A DNA stretch of 64,000 nt, taken from NCBI GenBank assembly GCA_023055355.1, contig JALJCS010000001.1, positions 72,581,381-72,645,380 of the forward strand, written 5' to 3'. Source of the DNA: Agelaius tricolor (taxonomy: Eukaryota; Chordata; Aves; Passeriformes; Icteridae). Of this stretch, positions 45,601 to 57,600 are shown piece by piece. Under the pieces are notes generated by a model that was not told the DNA's origin, did not search any database, and saw only the letters and a program-made list of their open reading frames with translations. How positions within the stretch are numbered: position 1 is the first letter of the stretch; every line of letters starts with the position of its first letter. A program made the translations under genes and the position numbers.

Positions 45601-48600
45601 TTTTACCTTTGTGCTTCTAGTAGTGTCTGTTGATGGCCTAACTGATGTAAAGCTTTGATAGAAAGTTTGTGTTCAGTTGCACTTGGAACAGATGCTTTGG
45701 TTTGGTTGTTTTCATAATGTGGGAAGGGGGCATTTTGCTTTTCTCCAGCCTCCAGTCAGTTCCTTTATTTTAAATGGATAAATGGTTGAGCCAAAGCTAT
45801 TTAAAAAACCTGAAATGAAGAAGCTGTTCATTCTGTACATGTGGAAGAGATTACTTGCAGTGAAATTTGTTGCTGTGCTTCAGCAATCCCTCATTTCAAA
45901 TACTTAATAACTATCCTTTATTATTTCTCTAATGTATTGTTCAGGCTTAGAATTTTGATTTTTTTATGATTTAAATTTCAGTACATTAATCTTAAGATTT
46001 CTATCACAATTGTACGCAATTTTAGTTTCTTTTTTCTCTTTTAAAAATACTGTCTTCAAGTGCATTGCAGCTAGGGGTGCAGAAGTGTTTTTTAATCCTA
46101 TGTTTTTACCACACAGAAGGCCACCTTCCTAGTTTCTCTTGCTACAGACACTTCTTTGCTTAGCTTACTGAGTCTATTTCCTGGTCATGTCCAAACCTTG
46201 AGGAGCAGTCTGGTTCAGGGCTTCTCGCTCTGTTTTCCTCTTTGCTAGCCTCATTTACATAATTCTGCATCTTTATTTAGGTTTATAGTAGTATTGAAGG
46301 AGGCCATATCCTATAAGCTTTGTTTAGGATGTGACTGTTAAGCAGAAACAAGATGGATTTTCGAGGACTGAGGGTAGGAAAAAACATTTGAATGTTTTCA
46401 TTTTTTCTACATCAGAATTGTAATCATTCTTGATTCTCAATTCATCACATAAATATAATTTCTGCTTTAAAAGTCTTTGTTAACAGAGTCTAGAAACTCA
46501 CAGAAATGGTTAATGTAGTTCTGACTAAAAATGTGTTGCTTTTATTATTCCTTCAGTGTTGAATAAGGAAGATCAGTGGTTTTAAAAACTTCCCTTAAGT
46601 GGATTTACTAGAAATACTTCTAAGTGAGGTGTGGACCCCATACAGCAAGTAGAGAACTCTTCTCAGTGGACTTGCTCTTCTGCAGGTGTGTGATTTCACA
46701 TGTGCTGTGAGCTCTGGCTGTGAACTCTGCAGTTGTGAAAACAACAGACTCGCCAATATTAATGCTTGCCAGGCCATTTGATCAGCGGGATCAGGATCAC
46801 GTTACTGGTCCAGCTGAAACTAATCCTCTTCTCCACATCCCCTGGCTTCCCCTTGCTTCCCCTCCATCCTTCTGATTTGATTATCAGCTGAAATTTCACA
46901 GTATCATCCTAATTTTGGTGAAGGCACAGAGAAGAGAGGAGCGCTCGTGGTGAAATGCTTGGAGCGGCCTGCTGTTGATGGGAGGATAAACCTCAGCTCA
47001 CTATATATGGCTTCTGTCACAGCTTGGCAGAGGCTGCTCTGTAGGTCACTCTCCCTTTCATTCGTGAACCAAGTAACCTGTAGGTTGCAAGAGTTTTTTG
47101 TGTGTCACACTGAAGCTGTTGACAGGCACTCACTCAGTGTGGATACAAGCAAGTGTCTTTCTTCTGTAACAGACAGAGGGAATGGTTGCAGGTGTGAAAA
47201 TCCCTAATTAACAGTGCTTATATTTTTAACTTGTAAACTTTTCTCAAAAGCTTTCACGTTTATTAAATAACCTGAATTCTAGGGTTGAAGAGTTTCAGGA
47301 AATAAAATGGAAATCTGTTGAAATAATAAAGCAGATCTTCCTGTGGAAGAAATATGTTTGGGGTTTTCTTAATCTGAACAAATGGTGAAGAATTTATTCT
47401 TCTGAAAAGGTCTAGATGATGGTATTCTTTGTGTTCTTTGTGGCTATTATTGATGTGAGCATTGTTCACTAAAAAAAAAAAAAAAAAACAAAAACGGAAC
47501 CTGAATGTTAAAAGGATTCCGATCATTCTGCAATTGAGGCATTCTTTACTATCATTACCACTAATGAAATACATCGTTAATAGTTGTTTATTCCAAGATC
47601 ATCAAGCACTTAAGCATGAACATTATTTTTCCTTAACACCTGTGGAGAGCCAATGTCTGATAAATGACTGTGTGCAAACAAGTGGAAATTAGAGAACTGC
47701 AACCAGGAGATATGTTCTTTTAAGCTGATGTTGTTTTGTTTCACGCTGTCAGCAAGGTTAACGCATCAGGGCCTTCATGCAACTTGGACTTCTCACTAAG
47801 GTAGTTAATGTGCTCTAATCCCAATACATTTATTTCTCAGCTTCTTGTCATTTGAAGGCTGAGGCAGAATGAATTGGTTTGGAAGGGATGTTGAAGATCA
47901 TCTCTTCCCAACCCCCTGCCATGGGCAGGGACACCTTCCACTAGACAAGGTTGCTCAGAGCCCCATCCAGTCTAGCCTTGAAGTAAAAGTGCTTTCACAC
48001 TGGCTTTTTAGGACACAAAGGCAGGTGTTCATCCTGCAGCAGTATGTTGTGTACCATCACAAATGCAGGGTGCTGCATTATGCTCGACCTCAAGTTCAGT
48101 CATGTTACCTTCTTTCCCCAGACAAGTGTATCAGGTCTTACCTCTTCCCACTAAGCAGTCAGCCAGTTCTTCCCTACATGAGGGGCTGGAGGCATTTGCC
48201 AGGAAAATGTGCATTGGGGTGGGGAAGAGAGGAGCTTGTGAGGATGTGTTGGTGCTGGAGAGAGTGGGTAGTGTGGTGTGTCATCCTGAAATTAGGGCAT
48301 ATTGTGGATGTGTAAGGCAAGGTGTGGTACCTGGTTTGAGCATGATCATGAGAAAGTTTCAGCTACTTCAGCTACTTGGAACGTTTGTACCAAGCATAAG
48401 GAGAGTTTTACTCCTTCCCCCCCTCCTTTTTTTTTTTTTTTTTGGTTAGAAAACTCTAAAACAAAGTGGTGAACTTAAAAAAAAAAAAGAAATAGGATTT
48501 GAAAGGATTTATTAGATTCTGGTCAGATGACATGATCACATCCTAAGAAAATTATTTTGATCTAGTACATAGAATTTGCAACCAAACAAAACTTAAATCT

Positions 48601-51600
48601 CAAAGAGATTGTGAAGCCTTCTGATTTTTTAAAACTGCTTAGTATGCCTAGCCTTAAAATGCATTAACTTAATGTTAGCAAAACCTAGCTCTTACCTAAC
48701 TCTCATCAATAAATCTTAACACAGATCTTTAATGCAATTAAATTTTTAGGATATAATGTTTTAATCCATATTTTTTACCTTTGCAGAAACTGGATACAGA
48801 AAGGAACAAGTGTCTTTTCCAGAATCACTGGACAGACAGCTAGACGATGTTTTTAGTGTATTTTACTGGTGTTTGAAATGCATTATAGTTTCAGTGAAAG
48901 CAAGTTATTTGTTAACTGAATAGTTATATGAGGGCAAGGATGAGACATGAGCTTAACTAATTGGGGTGCTGGGGGCACAGTCACATTTTTTTCATGAATA
49001 ACTGTTTCAGTTTGGAAAGACAATTTTATCTTTTTATACTGTAGGATATAAAAGTTTATTAAATGCAGTAAAGAGCCCTGAGTATTTCAGATCTTTTGAT
49101 GGACAGCTCATTTCAAGAACTTTGCGGGAACTGGTAGGAGAAGAGGCACACCAGTTTTTTTCACATGCATTTTTAAGATAAGAATCCAGACTAATAATCT
49201 GGGACATCCAAGAAGAGGTGTTGTTAATCAAAAGTTGTATTTTAAATTAGAAAATAGAAAGTTAGAAATAACCAGGGGACCTGGATTTAGTTTCTCTATT
49301 GTCACTAAAAATAAGATTGACACATGTCTGAAATTGTTGTCTTTTCAGAGAAGTGGAAGAAGTTGCATTTCAATATCAGAAGCTAGGATTTAACTAAAGT
49401 TAGAAGCAGAGGTTTTTGAAAACCTGTGGCTGAAACAGATTTTTTGAAAATGTTTATTTCATTATTATTAAGAGAAATTAACTTTCAGGGTCTTTTGTGC
49501 TTATTTAGTGGGTTAAAAAGAAAAGCTATTTATGCATTTAACAGAATGCAGAGAAATAGGATTGGTCAGCTGAACATTGAATGTCAGTGCATTAATTTTG
49601 TCTTAGACATGGGAAGAGGCCATAGAAAAAACAGTTGCTGCAGTGCTTAAGAGAATGGGTTGAAAAGTTGCCTGAGTGAGGAGCTGTGTGAGCTGTGTGA
49701 GTGTTCAGGGCGTGGCAGACACTGAGCAGGGTGTGCCCCACAAACTGTACAGCGGGGACAGCAAGTTTGACCATGGTGAATAACTCAGATATTCATGTCT
49801 GCATGCCTGTGTCTGTGTAGAGACGAACCTGTGGCAAACCAGACAGAGTCTTTTTCAGAAATTGCAAGGTGTGGTTGTGGTTTGAATGTTCTATCATCTC
49901 TTACTTGAGAACTCTGTGAACTTGTGTTCACATGCTTGGAGATGCCAGTGGTAGAGATGGTTTGTACTCATTCTCTGTGTCCAAGACTACTGGATTAGGA
50001 TTATTTTGGGGTGTTCAGACCAGCAGTTTAAGAAGACTTCTTTGGTTATTCTCTTAGCCAGGAAATTCAACTTAAACAGAAGAAGCACCCCCCCCCCCCC
50101 CCCCCCCCCTTTCCCTTCAAAGATGCTAAGTAATCTTTGTATTTTAACTTGGGAATTAATCAAATGTCATGCTTTAGCCAACTGCTTCCTGTGACATACC
50201 TGAAGGCACTGTCAGTGAGTACTGCCCTGCTATGTGTGTTCTTCAGTCTTGCTGAAAGACTGTGCTGGTATAGTTGATGTTCTAAGAGGATAAACTGAGA
50301 AGGAAAAGGCCAGTTTTATTAATGGATTTCTAGTTTGTGTTTTCTAAAACTTGAGGACTCTACATGTTTTAAATAAAACTGTTAGTTTCAAATTAGTGTT
50401 TTGAAATTTAGGGATGGATAGAGAAGAGACTGCAGGTAATAATGTATACCAGTGTGTTTGTAGCTTGTTCATAGATAGGTATTAAACAGTGTTTCTGTCT
50501 TTCTCCTTTTCATACAAAGCAGAGAAAGCATAGAGATAACATGCGACTGTATATGTTTTCTTGCTTTATTATTTATTTTAACTTTTGTTTCTAGATATAT
50601 CAGTACCATCGTTCAAGTGCCTTCAGTGAAGGTGTGTTACCAGTTTGCCCCCCCTGCCTCTGCCTAAATTGAATCTTAGCTCAGCAGCTGATTTGTGGTA
50701 TTCATTCAGCTGTCACATTCCATTTTGCTTTTGAATCCAAAGATAAGACTGTGTTTTGCCAGTCTAGAGCGTGGATGGTATCCTGTTAATGCTAGTTATT
50801 TCCTTACTGATTTGTAGCAAGAGTGCTTTCTGTAAGAGGTGGTTCTGGTTGTTCTGGATCCCAGCTGGAGTTTGCTGGATCTCTCTTTTCTGTTGGATCA
50901 ATGCAGTTGCACCAAATTTTGTTTCTCTCTTTGTATCTTCTGACACTATCTAAAGTAATTTTTCCATTTTTCTCTGCTTGCTTTTTCTTTGTTGCTTTGG
51001 TATGCTTGAAGGCAATTTCTGACATGATTAAGATTTTATTAATTCATATTCTCTGCATTCTCTCAGCGTGTGAGTTGCATTTGCTTCAGTGCCAGTGTTT
51101 CATTAGGAGCTTTGAGTGCAGTGCCTTGGTTCCTACTTCTGCAATTGCATTATTAATTTCTTAATTTTTAAGTTTGATGCTTGTATCATATTTTTCTAGT
51201 CCCAGAACATTTTCATGATATCTAATCTGAAGTAATAAGTTTCTGGGTTGAAACTGAAGTGCTATTTTTAATCATTAAAGGTATAAATGGTTTGAGACCC
51301 AGTTCCTTGAGGGAGCAAGCTGACTCCTGTGGAATCGTTAGACCTGTTATGCTATAAATGGGAGGAAGCAGTGGATAGACTGCTCTCTGTAAAGGCTTCC
51401 CAAACTGAAATTAATTTTCTTCCTTGTTCTAGTGTATCCCAGTTTGGATAATCTCTTGAGTGTTATGAAAACTATGTCTGTATTTTACTGTGGGTAGTGA
51501 AGGTTCTGGATAGTAGTCTGATTTCATTCCCCAGAGCTTGAATTTTTAAAATTGTCTGTTAACTGGAAAATGGAGCTTGGATTCTTGGTAATGTATTTAA

Positions 51601-54600
51601 AATTTCAGTGATTTCAACTTTATAGTAGCTTTGTCACTACTTCATGATAAAACATTTTCTGTGTTAGTGCATCTTACATAGCACGTACTCCAATATAGGT
51701 TGGTATTTGGACTTCAGTATCTTAAGATTTAACTTGGTTTGTACTTGCTGAGTTTGTGCATAGAGTTAATATGCAGGCAAGTGAGGCTCAGCTGAAAATA
51801 ATAGCCTAAACAAAGAATAACCTAATTAAATAACCCCCTTAATTGCTAGTCTGGTTCCTTAGGCAGCTGCAAGGAACTGATCACTCACGTGATCACACTG
51901 ACAGCCTGCTTTTCCAGTTTCTGAAGCTATTTGCCAGCATATGTTCATTTGACAGCATTAGAGTTCTCCAAGATACTCAACTTTTATGAATTTTGTGAAT
52001 ATTTGTAGCAGAGGGAGACCTGAAGTAGCAGAATTTGTCTCCATTGTCAGTATTTTGTTTTAACTGCCAGCTGACAGAGCAAGATCCTAGCTGAACTTGA
52101 GACTTGGGACCAGAGGCAAGGCACTGGAGGAAATGCAGAGAAAGGTGATGATAGGGGACTCTGACGAGTTTGGCTTTTTGCATGAAAAGGGGTGGAGATG
52201 GAATACAGGAACCTGTGCATTACTAATTTCACTGCTGGCAAATAGTTTTAATGTTACTGCTTGTAAAGCTTTGTTACGTGCTGCTTCATCTTTCCTAGTT
52301 TCATTTTCTCTGTCTTGTTTAGCCGGTTTTAAGCTGGTTCTGTGGCTTACCTTGAAACTCTGCTTCTGTCCTTCACAGGGGAGCTTGTGTAGTTTTGGAA
52401 AGTAGTTACTAAAATTGACCTGAGCAGGGTTGTATTTCTCTAAGTTCACAAGTAAACTGATAATAAAGCAGGAAGTATATGCACAAATACTTACAGTGTT
52501 CAGAAGTGAATATGAAAGCTACTAAAATACTGTAAAAAGTTGGTATTTTGTAGTTTCAGAGGGTTATAGAAAACAGCCAGGTGCTGCCCATGTATTTTGT
52601 AGGGCTATGCAGGGTGCAGGTGTTTTGCATTTAGAAATGGTGGTAGTTATCATCTTTTGTACTTGTGTGATCCCTCAGTGAAATGATTAAGATCACCGAC
52701 AAGGTAGGAATTCCATCTAAAAGAAGGAAAGTGAACTTTTGAAGCTCAGTGAGCTGGTCGGGTTTATGGATGGATCAGAGAAACATCAGAAGAGGATCCA
52801 AGGAGGTTGGAATGGTGCTGTGTAGTCAGGCAAGGGAGTGCATGGGCTCTTCTTGTGTCACAGTGGTGCTGAGCTGTCTTGTCAAACTGCACCCATACAT
52901 TTGGATTTCCCTTTCTAAATACTGTGCTGTGTTATTCTGTCTTCCTCTCTTAAAAGATAAGCCTTTTTATTAAATTTTCTGAGTATGTGACATGTGATGT
53001 TGAAGTATCTGGAGTACAAATCAGATTGTTGTTGTTACTAAGCCCAATGAACAAATGGGACTTCTGTGGTTATCTCCTTGTGTTTAAGTAAAACTATCTC
53101 TTTGTCATAGTTCAAGTTCTTACTGACAATTCCTGGACCTTAATATTTGAAAATTGGTTCTCTATTGTTGCAATAAAGGATGTTTAGTTTTTGAATCATA
53201 GAATCATAGAATGGTTTGGGTTGGAAGGAACCTTAAAGATCATCTAGTTTGAAAACCCTTGCCATGGGCAGGGGCATCTTCCACTATCCCAGGTTGCTCA
53301 AAACCCCATCCAACCTGGCCTTGAACACTTCTGGGGATGGGGCAGCCACAGCTTCTTTGGGCACCCTGTGCCAGGGCCTCACCACCCTCATAGGGAAGAA
53401 TTTCTTCCTCATATCTTACCTAAACTTGTCATCTGTTAGTTTAAAACCATTTCTTGTCCTGTCAATACACGCCCTTGTTAAAAAGTCCCTTTCCAGCTCT
53501 CTTAGAGTCCCTTTAGTTACTGGCAGGTTCTATAAGATCCCCCTGGAGCCTTCTCCAAGCTGAACAACCCCAATTCTCTCAGCCTGTCTCCACAGCAGAG
53601 CTGCTCCAGTCCTTGGATTATCTTTGTGACTTTCTCTGGACTCGCTCCGACATTCCCATGTCCCTCATATGTTCTGGGCCCCCTGGCTAGACACAGGACT
53701 GCAGGTGGGATCTCAGGAGTAGGGGCATAGGTAGGGAGAATCCCCTCCCTTGACCTGCTGCCCATTTTGCTGCTTTTGGCACTTTTGGCTTTCTGGGCTG
53801 CAGGAGCACAATGTGGGGACCTTCTTGTCAAGCAACACCCCCAAGTCTTTCTTCCCTGGGCTACTCTCCATCCATTCTCCACCCAACCTGTACTTGTGCT
53901 TGGGATGTGCTTGCCGGACCCAGATGCAAGACCTTGCACTTGGAGTTGTTAAACTTCGTGAGGTTTGCCCAGGGTCCCACTGAATGGCATCAAGACTGTT
54001 TTGATGAGCTAAAATTTGTAGTTAATAGAATCCTGGTTTTATGTTTTGTTGTGGTAGTTCACCTAAATAGAAGCAGATCCTCTGAAGTTTAGTGTCTGTC
54101 TATTTTTTGTGTACATTGCTACTGTCTTTGAGTTTCTGTCTCTGTTACCTTTGATAAATGCAATGGAAAAAAGGCCCCTTTTGGTACTGTTTAGGTGCTT
54201 TTTAAAAGATGTTAAGAGTAATGTGGTTAATGTACATAATGCTGTTAATAAACATGTTGGACATCTCCTGGCTATGTGCTGGGCAGTTTGATGGGTAGAA
54301 CAAGGTACTGGAAAACTCTTAGAGGAAGGAAGAGTGTTTGTTTAAGCCTTTTAAAGACAAAAACAACATCAGCAGAATAAATAACTGCTGTGGTTTTAAG
54401 TATCTTAATATTTCACAGTCCTTTTCTCTCTTTATGGCATTATTAGCTCTTTGGCAAGTAAGGTGAGAATAGCAGTGTCGTGTATGATACATAAAAAACA
54501 CGAGTTATACAAACAATACTTGTTCAGAAATCAGGAAAACTGCTATAGAAGTTTAATATTTGAAATGAAATATTTTCATAGTTTCTGGTAATGTTTTCAG

Positions 54601-57600
54601 AATAAACACTTTTAATAGTGCACACAAATTGGTCACTAAGAGTTTGACAGACACTTTCCTTTTACTGAGCTGAAGTTTAACCTTTTTCTGTAAGGATATC
54701 TGCAAATGAGCCAAGTAAGTATGATCTGATGCTTTTTTTCTTTTCAGAAAGATGAAGGTAGTGATGCTAGTTTGAGTGATAGCCACATATCTCCTCCTGC
54801 CAAACGTACCTCAAAACATGCTGATCCTGTGGGCAAAGACAAATCAAAATCACGCGGTACTGGGCAGAGAGAGGAATGGAGCATCTCAACTGGACAGTCC
54901 AGGTAATTGGTGCCAAAAGAAGAAAGAACTTATACCAATTTTTTTTCTGTGTTGTTATCCCATTTATGCTAGTTCTGTAGTCAGCTGCAGCTCAGGAGTG
55001 TACTTTTGAAACATGTTATTTTTACAAAATTTTCTTCATTTTAAGACTCCAGGAATGTGGATTGCATCAATTGTCTCATCTCTGTTTCCTTTCTATGCAT
55101 ATTTGTACAAAAAATATAAAGTAATTTTATTTGAGATGCAGTCTGAATTTTGGATTCTTGATGCATCCAAATTTAGTAATGTAATTGGTATTTTTATGTA
55201 CTCAAGCTATAAGAAGACATGATATTTTAATTAGGGAATCAGTGTTACCATCTTTAGGGAATGCTTAACAGTCAAGTTTATTTCTATTGTTCTTCAGCCT
55301 CGTAAGTAAATTTTACTGAATATAGCCTCAGCCTTGCCACATTTTTGTAACTTGAAGCAGAAGTAATTAATTTTATTTTATAAATTATTTCATTGTATTT
55401 TACAAAGCATCGTTGTATTCATAAGGTTCCTCACATGGTTACAGGTAACTGTGAGACAATGTACACAGTATGTTCCTGATCCATGAACTTTCAGTTAATA
55501 CTGATTGTTTTGTAGATATGTATTTCATATTTATGTACCTGTCAAAATCATTCTTGAAATGATTTGTATGTAAGAGTGACTGTAAGTCACTACTGCACTT
55601 TTGACTGCTAGGATGAAGTTTGCTTAAAAGCTGTGTAAATCTCACGATAGATTTACCTCTTCTTATTTTTATTTTTCTCTTTTAAAACAGAATGAATTAA
55701 ATCTAGTGTATTAATGTGCCATGGTAATTGGGAATGTATTGAAACTTGTGCACCTTCTGTTTCTTTTGTTTGTAAGAGTAGACTTGTACTGGAGCTCCTA
55801 GAAATGTCAATATACAAAAAGAAATATTTAATGTAGCTGGGAGAATTTAGATCATTGTGTCAAATGAAATTTGGCCAGGGTACTGAAAATCATATTGTTG
55901 CTCATTTAGAAGCCACTGCGACATTTCTTTGCATCTGAAGTTTTATGTTGGTTCTTCTGCCACAATCCAAAGCACTGTGCTTAACAGTGATCTTCAGTCA
56001 CTAAGACTTTTCCCAAAAGTTCTGTTACTTCTACTGATTTATCCAAAGTGTTGGAATGATGGTTGCCTTTGGAGAGCTATACCAAGGTTCAGTTCTGAAA
56101 TTTAAGGAGAGAGTTAATAGCATAAGGGCATGAAGAAGGATTAAGGAGATTAATCAAAGAGGTGCTTTGACAGTTGGGGGGATTCATACAATTGGTATTG
56201 AGCAGTTTTGTCCTTACTAAGGTGTTGGGCATGAAGTAGACTCTTCCAAGGCTTTGTCTTGGAAAGGTTTTGAAATCAGAGTATCATTGAGCATTTTACA
56301 GTCAAAGTTCTGTTTTCACTGTGTGCCTTTTGCTTGGCTAAGGAATGTTAATGTTATTTGTATGTCTGATTGTCTCATAGGCTAACTTCTCAGCCTGGTG
56401 CTGCACTACCAAATGGACGTAGCTTATGTAAGTAAATTATAGCAAAGCTTTTTGTATCAGCTTTTGCATTAAACAGTTTTATGTCAATGATATTCAGTGG
56501 CATATGTTTTTGATAACTTTACTGATTCCTTTGACCGTTTTGACCAGAAAAGCTGCTCAGTTTTTTCCTGTTGCCATCTTGGATACTCTCTGTGGATATG
56601 GGGAACATTTTTAGATGAAAATCCATTTCTCTTCTCAATTCAGACCTCTTGGCCATGATCTTGATGTTTTCCTTAATTCCCAAATTACTGTTATGAGCTA
56701 ATTTTGGCCTTCCTCTCTCAGTTGGTCTCTTTAATTTAGTCTCTTTGCTCATCTGAAATTTGGCCTTTTGTGGTTCTTAACATTACTTAACTCTATTGCT
56801 TTAGAGAGACCTGCCTTGTCTGCAGCTCCTGCTACCTTGAACAGTCTTCTTAAAAGCTTGTACCTTACAAACTTGCCATTTCATTGCTTATCTCAGCTAA
56901 AACCACTTTGTCTTTTGTGTCCCTTTTTCATCAGTTCTGTCTTGTTTAATTTTGTGTTGACTCTATGTAAAGTGTTATTTCATTAGGCCTATTTGGTATT
57001 TTATTATTTATTGTGGTGCCTAAGGAACAATTAGCAGTGGGATCTCTTTGTTTGGCACTGTACAGAGTAGCTGGTATAGATTTGCTTGTGAAGTCAGTAT
57101 GTTGTATCTGGTCTTTTGATACTATATTTGAAAGACTAAGAATTGAAACTGTGGGCCAAGTGTGCATTTTAGTATTGATGTTAACTTAAAAATATTGAAT
57201 GCTTAATTGAATGCCAAATTTTCATCATAAAATAAGATTATCATCTAAGGAAACAAGCTTGAATATGCAGAAGTAACTTTTAAAATAACTTTGATAGGAA
57301 TTAAATACAGTTCTTTAGTTCATACTATGCTTAATAACTTTTGGTTTATTGTCCTTGATAAGTATTCTCTTATTAATTCTTGTTTGTGAAAATGTTGTTT
57401 CCTGCATTTTGAAGTAGTAATACAAATTTCTCTTAGCTCTCAAAAGCCACCCCCTTCGAGGGGAAAAAAAGGGAGATGGGGACCATGCTTGCATAAACGG
57501 AGATATAGAAGTCAGAAAAAGTTGTCGGTCCAGGAAAAACAGATTTGAAACTTTGAATCAGAGTTTATTGTTTGATCAGCTAGTAAACAGGTATGTGGGG

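Larger units (their letters stand above)
39631..54747 (+). other. ATAD2B: ATAD2B intron 1 (15.1 kb)
   Basis: The largest intron of the window. It contains CR1 copies at about 40.46, 47.87 and 53.19 kb, a T tract near 41873-41910, an A tract near 47471, a 22-base C run at 50088-50109, a CpG-rich pocket near 43430-43560 and perfect CRE and E-box palindromes at 42591 and 51885. The 139-codon open frame at 44248-44667 resembles no family I know. Confidence 0.85.

Noticed and set aside
53517..53939. 140-codon minus-strand open frame
   Set aside because: Lies within the CR1 element and is an element remnant rather than a host gene.
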